DNA of 20,013 bases. It comes from a virus. The first letter of the stretch is position 1; the number at the start of each line of letters is the position of its first letter. The notes under the pieces were generated by a model. The model saw nothing but the letters and a program-made list of their open reading frames with translations. It was not told the DNA's origin and searched no databases. Location: positions 1 through 20,013 of the IMG/VR virus record IMGVR_UViG_3300042731_008324. The stretch is one strand, 5' to 3'. Both the position numbers and the translations under genes were made by a program. This document shows, in pieces, positions 1-7,253 of the stretch.

Positions 1-433
1 GGGTGGAGCGAACAGAGTCCACGAGGAGCTGAGTCCCCCCGGCGGCGTCGGCAGGCCAGATGGCGATCCGCTTCATCCCGATGGGGATCCAGACGGCCGG
101 GCGAGTCGGGACCACTCCCCCAGTCGTAGTCGTCTCCCCCCTCCACGCCGGGCGCCCTTGGTTCATGTCGAAGACGGAGCCGACGTCCATGGGGTAGGAC
201 GAGAAGTTCACCCGGGCTGGGAGGATGATCGTCGAGGAGAGACCGTAGAAGACGGTGCTGGCCGTGGTGGGGATGGTCTCGACCTTGCGCCAGTACCCTG
301 TGAAGAGGTTCCACCAGCGGAGCGCCTCATTGATGGCACGGTCGGCCTCGGCATCCGTCCAGAAGGGGACGGATTCCCACGCCGCCTGAAGCGAGGTGCG
401 AAAGTCGGCGAGGGTGACCTGCTCGTGGGCCAC
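1..433 (-). CDS. Partial phage structural protein (probable neck/tail protein), runs off left edge
   Basis: An open frame on the minus strand begins with GTG at base 433, immediately after the TAG of the tail-fibre-like gene, and stays open for 144 codons to the window edge, so the C-terminus is missing. A GAGG tract 8 bases before the GTG supports this start. The visible protein has an N-terminal alpha-helical part rich in Trp and acidic residues (near residues 18-45, with FWTDAEADRAINEALRWW), followed by a beta-rich part with many Thr, Pro and Val. This resembles small adaptor, neck or tail-completion proteins of tailed phages, but I cannot name a family. It is read in a different frame from the overlapping plus-strand open frames, which are shadows. 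Its reality is supported by the unbroken frame, protein-like composition and tight junction with its neighbour. Confidence 0.75.
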   Translation of the reverse strand, partial: MAHEQVTLADFRTSLQAAWESVPFWTDAEADRAINEALRWWNLFTGYWRKVETIPTTASTVFYGLSSTIILPARVNFSSYPMDVGSVFDMNQGRPAWRGETTTTGGVVPTRPAVWIPIGMKRIAIWPADAAGGTQLLVDSVRST

Positions 434-1951
434 CTAAGGTGCCTCAAGAATCTCGACGATGAAGCCCCGCTGCTCGACGTCGTCGGTAGCCCCACCCTGA
501 CCAGTGACCTTCACCGTGACGGCGCCCGAGAGCGTCTCGGTAGGGCTGGCATCATCTATCGTCGTCGCGCCTGTCCCGCCCCGCGCGGTCATCTCCTGCG
601 TTGCGGCCCCGGTCCGTATGACGACGGCATGTGCGTCCCATGCGAGGTCGTTCCCGGTCGTGCTGTAAACCTGGATGGAGGTGGACCCGAAATAGACCTT
701 GATCGTCTTCGTGTTCCCGTTCGCCGCGAGGTGTCCGAAGACCGTGATACGGACGACGGCGCCATCCGCGGCAAGGGTATCCGCCGGGATCTCATAGGAC
801 CCGAGGTCCGTCTCGGCTGTCCCCGAGTTCCCTCGAGCAGTGTAGTCGGAGTAGATGACACCGCTGGCCCGGGCAGTGTCGCTGCCTGTCCCGGGGTTGA
901 AGAGCGGCGTCGTGGAGAAGGTCTTCTCTCCGGCGAGCGTCTGCGCTCCGGTGGACATGACGCCGCGCGCCGTGGCTGAGGCGTTGGGGATGTGGAAGGT
1001 GTGCGTCGTCCCCGAGGAGACGATGTTGAAGTCGGAGCCCGTGGTGCCAGTGGCGAAGGTCTGCGTCGCCCCAGTGAGGGTGTTGAGGGTCGTGATCCCC
1101 GTCCCCGTGACGGCGATCTCCAGGGTCCCCGCCCCCGGCGTGATCGTGACCCCGCTCCCCGCGGTGATCGACGCCCACACGGGCGGGTTGCCCGTCGACC
1201 CGATGAGGACCTGGCCGTTCGTCCCTGGACCCACCGAGGTGAAGACGCCCGAGGCGCCGAAGACGGCAACGGCGTTCTGGGTCATCCCCGTGAGCGTGGC
1301 CCCAGCGAAGGTGGGGGAGGCCCCGGAGTGGATGTTCTGCGGAGTGGCCAGCGTGATCGACCCGGCCCCGTTCGAGACCGTGATCTGGTTCGCCGTGCCC
1401 GTGAGGGTGGCCAGGACGAAGGCCGAGCCCCCGGAGCCGATCAGCAGCTCCCCGTTCGCTGGGGAAGCGTTGAGCCCAGTGCCGCCAGACCCCACCGCGA
1501 TGGGGGTCGAGAAGGTCTTCGCGCCCGCGAAGGTCTGGGCACCCGTCGAGACGACCCCCCGTGCCGCGGCGCCCGCGTCGGGCAGGTCGAAGGTGACAGT
1601 GGAGCCCCCTCCTGTGATGGTGAAGTCCGTCCCCGAGGTCCCAGTGGCGAAGTCGATCGTGTCCCCGGTGAGCCCCTCGATGGAGATGAGCCCATTCAGG
1701 TGGACATCCCCCCACGTGTAGGGGCTGGCGATCCCCCCTCCAGAGAGGCGGATGTCGTACTCCCCATTCGCCGCGTAGAAGAAGAAGAAGCCGTCCCCGT
1801 CCGTGGTGAACGGGTTCGCGAGCGGGGTCACCCCGTTGTCGGAATAGACTGTCGCGAGATTCAGCGTACCCGCGTCGTAGACCGTGACTGTCGCGTTCGG
1901 AGCCGGAGCCCCGGTCGCGAGCAACCGAGAGTAGCCGTTGAAGCGTTCCAT
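434..1951 (-). CDS. Tail-fibre-like appendage protein with internal repeats
   Basis: This 505-residue protein begins with a module of about 75 residues (VTVYDAGT near 22-29, then YSDNGVTPLANPF at 36-48) that is common at the N-terminus of phage tail-fibre and other virion-appendage proteins and probably attaches it to the virion. Residues 85-350 are low-complexity, rich in Gly, Thr, Ser and Ala, and contain two copies of a 57-residue unit ending in STGAQT-AG-KTFST, with a related GGTG/LLIGSGG repeat between them. Such repeats build fibrous trimeric beta-structures. Residues 355-505 form a C-terminal beta-sandwich-like domain (KTIKVYFG near 415-422, VTGQGG near 482-487), a plausible receptor-binding head. 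There is no signal peptide. The ATG lies 2 bases after the stop of the membrane/coiled-coil gene. It is probably a host-binding appendage; the exact receptor cannot be inferred. Confidence 0.85.
   Translation of the reverse strand: MERFNGYSRLLATGAPAPNATVTVYDAGTLNLATVYSDNGVTPLANPFTTDGDGFFFFYAANGEYDIRLSGGGIASPYTWGDVHLNGLISIEGLTGDTIDFATGTSGTDFTITGGGSTVTFDLPDAGAAARGVVSTGAQTFAGAKTFSTPIAVGSGGTGLNASPANGELLIGSGGSAFVLATLTGTANQITVSNGAGSITLATPQNIHSGASPTFAGATLTGMTQNAVAVFGASGVFTSVGPGTNGQVLIGSTGNPPVWASITAGSGVTITPGAGTLEIAVTGTGITTLNTLTGATQTFATGTTGSDFNIVSSGTTHTFHIPNASATARGVMSTGAQTLAGEKTFSTTPLFNPGTGSDTARASGVIYSDYTARGNSGTAETDLGSYEIPADTLAADGAVVRITVFGHLAANGNTKTIKVYFGSTSIQVYSTTGNDLAWDAHAVVIRTGAATQEMTARGGTGATTIDDASPTETLSGAVTVKVTGQGGATDDVEQRGFIVEILEAP
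911..1081 (-). repeat. Second copy of 57-residue tail-fibre repeat
   Basis: Residues 291-347 of the tail-fibre-like protein repeat residues 93-149 with 37 of 57 positions identical by hand alignment and no gaps. Shared landmarks are the FATGT motif, ATARG/AAARG, STGAQT and KTFST. The copies are 594 bases apart in register, consistent with an old intragenic duplication. Confidence 0.85.
1505..1675 (-). repeat. First copy of 57-residue tail-fibre repeat
   Basis: Residues 93-149 of the tail-fibre-like protein. They pair with the copy at 911-1081. The C-terminal half (GVVSTGAQTFAGAKTFST) is the best conserved part and is a repeat unit often seen in phage fibre shafts. Confidence 0.85.
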
Positions 1952-1953
1952 CG

Positions 1954-2313
1954 CTACCGCTCCTTCAGGTCCTTGACGTCGGTCTTGATCTCGTGGATGT
2001 CCTCAGCGATGCTCTGCAGCCGGCTCCCTATGACGCGGATCTGAGTAGAGTTTTCTGTCGCCACGGCGTGATTGTGCTTCACCTGCAGCTTCGTCTCGGC
2101 CATGCTGGCCCTGGCGAAGAAAAAGAAGCCGGCCCAGCCGAGGAGGACCGCGGCCAAGACGAGTCCTACCGCCCACTGGGTGAGCGGATTGGTCCTCCCG
2201 TTGGCAGCGACCACGACGCGCCGCCGGCCCGTGAAGTCCTCGCTCTCGGAATCCGTCTGCCTACGGCGCGCCAAGCCGAGAACCTCGAACTCCCCGCCGT
2301 GGTAGCCCCGCAT
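1954..2313 (-). CDS. Single-pass membrane protein with C-terminal coiled coil (spanin-like or accessory)
   Basis: This 119-residue protein has a basic N-terminal tail of about 45 residues, one strong transmembrane segment at about 47-67 (LVLAAVLLGWAGFFFF), and a C-terminal stretch of about 50 residues that looks like a coiled coil (heptad-like I/L spacing in IRVIGSRLQSIAEDIHEIKT). The basic residues before the membrane segment predict the N-terminus inside and the coiled coil outside. That topology matches i-spanins and also XhlA-like membrane/coiled-coil phage proteins, but no partner o-spanin lipoprotein is recognisable next to it. It sits between two virion-type genes, not in the lysis cluster, so a membrane-associated morphogenesis role is equally possible. 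The ATG is 3 bases after the preceding stop. Confidence 0.7.
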   Translation of the reverse strand: MRGYHGGEFEVLGLARRRQTDSESEDFTGRRRVVVAANGRTNPLTQWAVGLVLAAVLLGWAGFFFFARASMAETKLQVKHNHAVATENSTQIRVIGSRLQSIAEDIHEIKTDVKDLKER

Positions 2314-2316
2314 CCC

Positions 2317-2658
2317 CTACCACCACACGTAGAAGACGTGCAGGTCCTCGTTCGCAGTGCCCAGGACGAACACCTCCGACAGCTTGATCGGGCCCCCGCG
2401 ATCGAAGGGGCCGATCACGAGGGGTCTGTCCGGGACGCTCGTAGCCGGGGCGTTGATCCAGAGACCCCAGTCCGTGGCACTGAGACCCGTCCCCACACCC
2501 ACGCGGATCTCGTTCGAGTTCCCGTCGTCCGCCTGGAGCATGAGAAGGTTGCATGGGACGTCGTTCTCACCACCCACGGGCTCGCCAGCCCCGAAGAGGA
2601 GGGCCAGGAGCGACTGGGCGGACCCCGAGAGGTTGCCCGAATCGTGTCGAGCGGGCAT
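2317..2658 (-). CDS. Hypothetical protein, probable small virion or assembly protein
   Basis: A 113-residue protein with no signal peptide or membrane segment. The first half is mixed (a short hydrophobic stretch AQSLLALLFGAGEP near 14-27). The second half looks like a small beta-fold with regular V/I alternation (IRVGVGTGLSATDWGLWINA near 51-70) and a C-terminus ending in HVFYVWW. I do not recognise the family. Position in the head-to-tail stretch, 4 bases after the preceding stop and 3 bases before the next start, suggests a structural or assembly role. Confidence 0.65.
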   Translation of the reverse strand: MPARHDSGNLSGSAQSLLALLFGAGEPVGGENDVPCNLLMLQADDGNSNEIRVGVGTGLSATDWGLWINAPATSVPDRPLVIGPFDRGGPIKLSEVFVLGTANEDLHVFYVWW

Positions 2659-2662
2659 GGGG

Positions 2663-2878
2663 CTAGTAGGTCCCGCCGCCCGGGATCTTGAGCGTCGACG
2701 GCTTCGTTCCGGCCTTGGGACCGATGTCGGACACCTGGACTTCCTTCATCTCGCCCTTGGTCGGCGCGGGGCCGTCTGGAAGATGCTTCCCGAAGGAGGC
2801 GTCGTCCGCCGAGCCGGCGTTCGGCTTGGGGACGGAGCAGTCCTTTGCGGGAGTGCTGATCGGACCGTACTTCTTCAC
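2663..2878 (-). CDS. Small hypothetical protein, 71 residues
   Basis: Starts with GTG at 2878, preceded by a strong AGGAGG Shine-Dalgarno sequence at 5 bases. The product is rich in Lys, Pro, Gly and Ser, with no membrane segment, no recognisable motif and probably little fixed structure. The sequence from position 40 on (GEMKEVQVSDIGPKAG) is mildly amphipathic. It belongs to the structural operon by position: 4 bases before the start of the 113-residue gene and 13 bases after the adaptor-like gene. No function can be assigned. Confidence 0.65.
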   Translation of the reverse strand: MKKYGPISTPAKDCSVPKPNAGSADDASFGKHLPDGPAPTKGEMKEVQVSDIGPKAGTKPSTLKIPGGGTY

Positions 2879-2891
2879 GGCTTCCTCCTAT

Positions 2892-3842
2892 CTACCATCC
2901 TTGTGCCCAATTGTAAGGGGTGTCGTGGCTCTGAAGGTAACGGCTGTCGATCGGAGCGAAGTGGTATCGGTTGATCCAGGAGACGTGCTCCAGCCACGTC
3001 GAGTAGACTTCCTCGTCCAAGACCTCCAGCCGGGACGCCTCCTGCTCCGCCATGGCGCGCTTCGCTCGGGCGAGCGTGAGGTTGAAGTAGGGGTTTCTCC
3101 GGTCCTCGCTCCCAGGCCACTCCGCGGCTTCCGCCAGGGCGAGCGTCACCAGGAGGTTGGCGTTCGTGTTGAGGGGGCCGAGAAGCTCGTCGTCGTCACC
3201 GAGGGACTCGTCCGGGGTCTTCTGGTAGAAGTACCAGTAGTTGTTCTGAGCCGTCGGGTAAGGCCAGAGTTCGTACTGGACCCGCCCGCTGAGGCTCGTG
3301 ATGTCCGCAAGGCGACGGCTGACGATGGCCCAGGAGGTCCCAGTCGAGGAGCGCTGAGCGTCCCAGGTGTTCAGCTCCTCCTCGGTCACCCAGAGGTGGA
3401 GCTGCCAGTTGTTCGCGGTGTCCAGGACAGTGACGAAGCGGCGGAAGTCCGAGGGAGGGGTGACGTAGGCATCGAGGACCTGGGCTGCAGCCCCGGCCTC
3501 CGTAGCACCACCCCACACCCGATCGAGGGTGTAGGACGCTGCGTCCGCGGCGGAGATCGTGTAGGGGGGCTCATTGGAGGAGCCGCGGAAGACCCGGCCC
3601 GCGTCCGAAGCGGCATACGTGATAGTGCCCCCCGAGACGGTCGCCGAGTCGCGGGTGAGGTCACAGGTGCCAGTCTTGGCGTCGTCGATGAGGAACTCAC
3701 CCTCGCCGCGGAGGAAGGACCAGCTCCGGCGGTCGCAGAACTTCCGGTAGGCGGTCTCGGTCCAGAACTTGGCCAGCATCGGAGTCGCGCTCGGGCAGTG
3801 CAGGCGCACCATGCGCCACGCCTTGCCGTAAGTATCGGCCAA
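2892..3842 (-). CDS. Putative neck/adaptor or tail-completion structural protein
   Basis: A 316-residue soluble protein. The N-terminal helical region (FWTETAYRKFCDRRSWSFLR, residues 26-45) is followed by a beta-rich middle (about 50-215; TISAADAASYTLDRVW near 95-110, VQYELWPYP near 187-195) and a helical C-terminus with several Trp and Tyr residues. This helix-beta-helix layout, and its position just after the capsid genes, fits adaptor or neck proteins that close the head and join it to the tail. The start is TTG at 3842, supported by a GGGAGGG tract 5 bases upstream; no ATG gives a better start. The N-terminal helical motif, with FWT followed by an aromatic-rich helix, is reminiscent of the partial protein at the left window edge, which may be a related neck component. 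Confidence 0.7.
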   Translation of the reverse strand: MADTYGKAWRMVRLHCPSATPMLAKFWTETAYRKFCDRRSWSFLRGEGEFLIDDAKTGTCDLTRDSATVSGGTITYAASDAGRVFRGSSNEPPYTISAADAASYTLDRVWGGATEAGAAAQVLDAYVTPPSDFRRFVTVLDTANNWQLHLWVTEEELNTWDAQRSSTGTSWAIVSRRLADITSLSGRVQYELWPYPTAQNNYWYFYQKTPDESLGDDDELLGPLNTNANLLVTLALAEAAEWPGSEDRRNPYFNLTLARAKRAMAEQEASRLEVLDEEVYSTWLEHVSWINRYHFAPIDSRYLQSHDTPYNWAQGW

Positions 3843-3881
3843 GTCGGCCCTCCCTCTTAGATTGTCACCTCCTCCCGGAGG

Positions 3882-4196
3882 CTACATCCCGATTGCCTCG
3901 AACCGAGCCGAGTAACCGGAAAGGTCCGTCGCCGCCCCGACTTGGGAGCCCGTGTTGGGAACGATCCAGACCACCTTCTGATTCGCGTGGTCATAGGTGA
4001 GGAGTCGGTTCGCCGGAGTCGCGTTGATGGCGTTCTCGAAGATGAGGAACTCGATCGTGCCGAGCCCCAGCTCGCTCGGGAGAAGCTCGTCTCCCCCCGT
4101 TGCGTAGGAGGACGGGCCGGTGTACTGACCGACGATGCGCCGACGGACACCGGCCACGTCCCGGGAGCGCGCGACCGTGAGATCGATTGTCGCCAA
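3882..4196 (-). CDS. Small capsid-associated protein (putative auxiliary head protein)
   Basis: A 104-residue beta-rich protein starting with TTG at 4196, with a purine-rich AAGGGGG tract 5 bases upstream. It contains an SYATGGDELLPSELGLG segment (residues 30-46) like those I associate with small proteins encoded just downstream of phage major capsid genes, followed by strands ending in YSARFEAIGM, typical of a small beta-barrel. It lies 14 bases after the putative decoration gene. The most likely role is a minor head or decoration component on the capsid surface. No catalytic motif is present. Confidence is good that it is a gene and moderate for the role. Confidence 0.75.
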   Translation of the reverse strand: MATIDLTVARSRDVAGVRRRIVGQYTGPSSYATGGDELLPSELGLGTIEFLIFENAINATPANRLLTYDHANQKVVWIVPNTGSQVGAATDLSGYSARFEAIGM

Positions 4197-4210
4197 CGTT
4201 GCCCCCTTCC

Positions 4211-4777
4211 CTACGGCTGCTGCGGGATGTTCAGCTCGACGACGGCGAGCGCGTTCAGCACCTCGCCCTGACCCGTGGTGAGACCCATCTGCTGGTAGGT
4301 CGGAGCGGTTCCGGCGGTCTCGGTCTCAGCCTTGCCCGCGGTCGCGGACGGGATGACGTAGAGGCCGACAGTGGTGGCGGCGGCGTTCGCCTCGGCATCG
4401 GTGATCTTCACGCTGCCCGGACCCTCGACCTGCACGAAGCAGTATTGGCCCGGATCGATCGGGTAGTCCGCCTCGTCGTTCTGGAAGACCCCCGCGACAG
4501 CGTTGCGGTTGGTGGCAGCAGTCGTGACGAGATACTGCGCCCGGTTGGACCACCACGCGACGGCGCCCTTGAACGGGTTGGTCGACATCGTGGAGTCCGA
4601 ACGGACGAGCTGGTAGGTCTTGGCCCGGCCCTCCTCGTGACCGGCGGCGCTGGCCGTGGGCTGGACGACGGTGACGCGGCTCCCGAGAAGTCCCGGAGCG
4701 TAGAGACTGTCCGAGGCGTACTTCTCGGGGTCCCCGACTCCCGTCCAGGTTCCTTGCTGGCGGATGTTGCTGGGCAT
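4211..4777 (-). CDS. Putative head decoration / capsid-stabilising protein
   Basis: A 188-residue protein immediately downstream of the major capsid gene, the usual place for a decoration protein. The N-terminus is polar and flexible. From about residue 60 it alternates in a beta-barrel pattern: AVAGVFQNDE (92-101), QYCFVQVEGPGSVKI (about 110-125), VGLYVIPSATAG (near 137-148), and a final LAVVELNIP strand. Stretches of this kind with a terminal LA-VELN-type strand are seen in DUF2190-like and related capsid decoration proteins, but I cannot confirm the family. The ATG at 4777 has an AGGAG element upstream. The gene is 24 bases after the capsid stop, consistent with co-translation at high level. 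Confidence 0.75.
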   Translation of the reverse strand: MPSNIRQQGTWTGVGDPEKYASDSLYAPGLLGSRVTVVQPTASAAGHEEGRAKTYQLVRSDSTMSTNPFKGAVAWWSNRAQYLVTTAATNRNAVAGVFQNDEADYPIDPGQYCFVQVEGPGSVKITDAEANAAATTVGLYVIPSATAGKAETETAGTAPTYQQMGLTTGQGEVLNALAVVELNIPQQP

Positions 4778-4801
4778 GTCTGGTATCTCTCCTTTCTCCG
4801 C

Positions 4802-5860
4802 CTAGCGGGTGATCCCGTACAGGGCACGCATGAGGCGCGCTGCACGGACCGTGAAGTTGCCGCCGAAGAGGATCTGCCCGGCCACGACGGTGCTGTCCTG
4901 AGCCACCTTGAAGCCGGTCCAGCCGAACTGGTACTTCGGCGAGGACGAGAAGTAGAGGTTCAGGAAGGCGTTGTCACCCTCCGCACCGGGGTTGAGCCAC
5001 CAGAAGGTCTCGGCCGAGGCCGAGTAGTCACCGATGTCCGCGTCGTTGACGCCGTCGGCTCCGGGGGCGTACTGGTCCTCGATGATGGTCGCCTGCTTGA
5101 ACTTCAGGCCGGGATAGCCGATCGTCGGCTCGAGCTGGTCGATCCGCTGCTGCGGCTGGAAGTTCTCGTTGATGAACCCCATGCAGCGGTTCGTGGTCAC
5201 TCCGATGACCGGGTGCTCGTCGCCGATGACGCAGGACTGGTAGGTGTGCTCCAGCGTCCGGTAGTTGATGGCGCCGTCCACGTTGGGGTCCGAGATCAGA
5301 CCGGTCGGGGAGTTGAGCGCCGGGGAGACGTCCGCACGGGCTTGCGCCCCGTAGGACGTGAAGGTCGAACCACCCCAGGTCGTGTTCGTCCCGTCGGTGA
5401 GCGCCTCCTCGAGCCCGTTGAGCGCCGCGGATCGGTCATCGCCCGCGATGTTCTGTCCATGGTGGTAGAGCGCGATTGCGAGGATGGCCGAGAGCGTGAG
5501 CGCCGCGTCTCCGAGGTGTGCGTTGACGAGGCTGAGGACCGCCTGCGGCCCTCGGACGATCACCTCGACGTCCTCGGTGTACTCGGTGACGTTCACCTCG
5601 GCGAACTTGGGATCGAAGAGCAGGCCCGCCATGGTCTGGTGCTTCGTGATGTCGAAGGTGGCGCCCTTCTGGTAGAACCCACCCTTCATCGGCTTGAAGA
5701 GGAAGTTCTCCTGGATCTGCGGGCCACCCGCCCAGACCTTGTAGCGGTTGCGCTTCAGGAACGCCAGAACCGGGGAGTTCTTGAAGAAGTTGTCGACGAG
5801 ACCCGGCATGATCTTCTTCGTGGTGAGGGTGTTGATCTCGTCGAGGTTGGGATCGGCCAA
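4802..5860 (-). CDS. Major capsid protein (HK97-fold expected)
   Basis: A 352-residue protein following the scaffold-like gene, the classic order for a major head protein. The N-terminus (LTTKKIMPGLVDNFFKNSPV, residues 12-31) and the following aromatic beta segment with GFYQKGATFD (about 61-70) resemble the N-arm and E-loop regions of phage major capsid proteins. The VIRG-QAVLSLVNAHLGDAALTLSA helix near 100-125 suits the spine helix. The C-terminus contains FNLYFSSSPKYQFGW-like strands and ends in VRAARLMRALYGITR. No processing protease is encoded nearby and no cleavage delta-domain is obvious, so assembly probably relies on the separate scaffold. The start is TTG at 5860, 5 bases after a perfect GGAGG; the 28-base gap upstream has no better start. 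Confidence 0.85.
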   Translation of the reverse strand: MADPNLDEINTLTTKKIMPGLVDNFFKNSPVLAFLKRNRYKVWAGGPQIQENFLFKPMKGGFYQKGATFDITKHQTMAGLLFDPKFAEVNVTEYTEDVEVIVRGPQAVLSLVNAHLGDAALTLSAILAIALYHHGQNIAGDDRSAALNGLEEALTDGTNTTWGGSTFTSYGAQARADVSPALNSPTGLISDPNVDGAINYRTLEHTYQSCVIGDEHPVIGVTTNRCMGFINENFQPQQRIDQLEPTIGYPGLKFKQATIIEDQYAPGADGVNDADIGDYSASAETFWWLNPGAEGDNAFLNLYFSSSPKYQFGWTGFKVAQDSTVVAGQILFGGNFTVRAARLMRALYGITR

Positions 5861-5888
5861 CTTGGCCTCCTGAGAGTGAGATTAGGGG

Positions 5889-6704
5889 CTAACTTCCGTA
5901 GTTCTGCCCCTTGGCGTAGAACTCGTCAATGGCCGCCTTGACCCCGTAATCGGAGCCGGCGTCCTTGCCGTCGCCCCCCTTGAGCCCGACGAGTGTCGTC
6001 GGTGTCTCGGGCTCCGTACCCGGCAACGGATAGGCGCGGTGCCCCTCACGACTGCGAAGTTCCTTCTCTACCTTCTCCCTCTCGTCCTTGCGAATCTGGT
6101 CTTCCTTCTCCTTTGCGGCCTTCTCATCCAGTTCGGCGAACTTGCCGGCGAACTTCTGCTCGTAGAACTGGGGCACGGGCATCCCGGCAGCCTCGGCCTC
6201 CTTGAGGAGGTTGGCCACATCGAGAACCTCGTTGAAGCGCTGGAAGTGCTCCATCCCCAGCCTGTTGAAGTAGGCGATGGCCCCCACGGCGCCCCGTTCC
6301 GACGCGGCGAGCGCGTCGGCGAGCTGCTTCGAGACCTCGTCCTTGGTGAGCCCCGGAGGCGGGGCGGGGGTCTGCGTTGTGGGATCCGGGTTGTCTGGGT
6401 CCGGGGGGCTGGCCTTGAGCCTCTCCAGCTCGGCGGCGGCCTCCTCCCCCTTCTTGAGCTGGGGCAGCATCTCACCGTACCACTTGTCGAGGTTCTGCTT
6501 GTACTTCCCCACCAGCTCTCCATCCTTGGCGGCCTTGGCGATGGCCTCCTCGGCCTTGGTCTCGGCTTCGACGATGGGACCGCCGAGCTGCTCGACGTCG
6601 ATCCCGGTGAGTGTCTCCTTGATGGAGTCACGCTTGTCCTCGGGTACGAGGGCGAGGACGCCCTGCAGGAACTCCTCTCCGACTTCTTTCTTCGATCGCG
6701 GCAT
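5889..6704 (-). CDS. Head scaffolding protein
   Basis: A 271-residue, highly charged, helix-rich protein directly upstream of the major capsid gene. Residues 1-105 are Glu/Lys/Ala-rich helices (VEAETKAEEAIAKAAKDGEL near 45-64). A Pro/Asp-rich linker follows (about 108-127), then a long helical region ending in a strongly charged coiled coil near 190-222 (DEKAAKEKEDQIRKDERE). The C-terminus is short, basic and then polar, like the capsid-binding tails of scaffold proteins. Position and composition are the evidence; scaffold sequences diverge quickly. The ATG at 6704 has AGAGGA 7 bases upstream. No protease domain is fused to it. Confidence 0.8.
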   Translation of the reverse strand: MPRSKKEVGEEFLQGVLALVPEDKRDSIKETLTGIDVEQLGGPIVEAETKAEEAIAKAAKDGELVGKYKQNLDKWYGEMLPQLKKGEEAAAELERLKASPPDPDNPDPTTQTPAPPPGLTKDEVSKQLADALAASERGAVGAIAYFNRLGMEHFQRFNEVLDVANLLKEAEAAGMPVPQFYEQKFAGKFAELDEKAAKEKEDQIRKDEREKVEKELRSREGHRAYPLPGTEPETPTTLVGLKGGDGKDAGSDYGVKAAIDEFYAKGQNYGS

Positions 6705-6730
6705 CTCGTCTTCCTCTAACGACGGTTACC

Positions 6731-6754
6731 TTCTCCCTCTGGGTTTCTCCCTCT
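6731..6754 (-). repeat. Direct repeat of AGAGGGAGAA in the gap before the scaffold gene
   Basis: The decamer AGAGGGAGAA (minus strand) occurs exactly twice, at 6745-6754 and 6731-6740, with a 14-base period. It fills part of the 48-base gap upstream of the scaffold gene and overlaps the stop of the preceding gene. Both copies resemble Shine-Dalgarno sequences but sit too far (27 bases or more) from the scaffold ATG, which has its own AGAGGA. The role is unknown; it may be a ribosome standby site or chance. Confidence 0.5.
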
Positions 6755-7115
6755 AGAACGGCGACCCGGAGACCATGCCGCCTCCGGGGAACTGCGAGCC
6801 CGTGCCCCCCGGCGCCGCCGCCTCACCACCGCCGCTCGTGAGCAGCTTGGCGAGGCCCGCCTGGAGGAGCTTCCGAGCCTGACCGAACTCGGGGACCTGC
6901 CCCGGGGCCATCTCGGAGAGGGCCACGATAGCCCGGTCGATCTCCAGGCCCATCGCGGCGAACTGCTTCATGGGGTCCTCTGGGCTAGGAAGTGCCGCGC
7001 CCTGAACCCCCGTGCCTCCGTAACCCCCCGGAGGCGTCTCCGGCGTCGGAGGATTCGCCGGGGAGGGCGGCGGCCGGTCCAGAAGACCTGAGGGCGGTGC
7101 AGGCAGACTGGCCAT
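6753..7115 (-). CDS. Small Pro/Gly-rich phage protein of the head module
   Basis: A 120-residue protein whose N-terminal 48 residues are almost only Pro, Gly, Ser and Thr. They are followed by one amphipathic helical segment (residues 49-92, containing MKQFAAMGLEIDRAIVALSE and ARKLLQAGLAKLL), and the end is again Gly-rich. This organisation, disordered arms around a short helical hairpin, recurs in small proteins encoded between portal and scaffold genes in many phages, but the function is unknown. The ATG at 7115 directly abuts the TAG of the upstream basic gene (TAGATG), so the two are translationally coupled. Confidence 0.7.
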   Translation of the reverse strand: MASLPAPPSGLLDRPPPSPANPPTPETPPGGYGGTGVQGAALPSPEDPMKQFAAMGLEIDRAIVALSEMAPGQVPEFGQARKLLQAGLAKLLTSGGGEAAAPGGTGSQFPGGGMVSGSPF

Positions 7116-7241
7116 CTACCTCTTCGCCCCCGGCTTGCGTGCGACGGCGTCCTTGAAGGGGGACGAGCTGATGGCGCCCTTGCGGACTCCACCCACCGCA
7201 CCCTTCCGGTTCGACTTCAGGCTGCCCTTGCCCTTCTTCAC
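7116..7241 (-). CDS. Very small basic protein, 41 residues
   Basis: A GTG-initiated frame of 41 codons plus stop. The product holds 13 Lys/Arg and a single acidic residue, and begins with Lys-Lys-Gly-Lys. The evidence for expression is unusually good for such a short gene: an 11-base perfect match to the 3' end of 16S rRNA lies at the right distance, and it is packed between two other genes without a gap. It ends in the TAG that abuts the next ATG. It could bind DNA or the capsid interior; no family is recognised. Confidence 0.75.
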   Translation of the reverse strand: MKKGKGSLKSNRKGAVGGVRKGAISSSPFKDAVARKPGAKR

Positions 7242-7242
7242 T

Positions 7243-7253
7243 GGATCACCTCC
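7243..7253 (-). promoter_or_regulatory. Exceptionally strong ribosome binding site for the 41-residue gene
   Basis: The minus strand reads GGAGGTGATCC, an 11-base perfect complement of the anti-Shine-Dalgarno end of bacterial 16S rRNA. The GGAGG core is 7 bases from the GTG at 7241. It overlaps the TGA stop of the upstream gene and fixes the GTG as the start. Confidence 0.8.

Noticed and set aside
855-1721. Plus-strand frame opposite the tail-fibre-like gene
   Set aside because: Rich in Val and Pro simply because the other strand codes for Gly and Thr repeats; no initiation signal.
3846-3881. A 3-codon GTG frame and a CCTCC-G-GGAGG inverted repeat upstream of the adaptor-like gene
   Set aside because: The repeat has a one-base loop and cannot form a stable hairpin; the mini-frame is too short to interpret. 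Both are probably by-products of strong ribosome sites.
4187-5941. A 584-codon plus-strand open frame opposite the capsid genes
   Set aside because: It lies antisense to the major capsid and decoration genes, is composed mainly of Arg, Gly, Val, Asp and Leu, and has no recognisable domain. In GC-rich DNA, antisense frames of real genes are often long and open.
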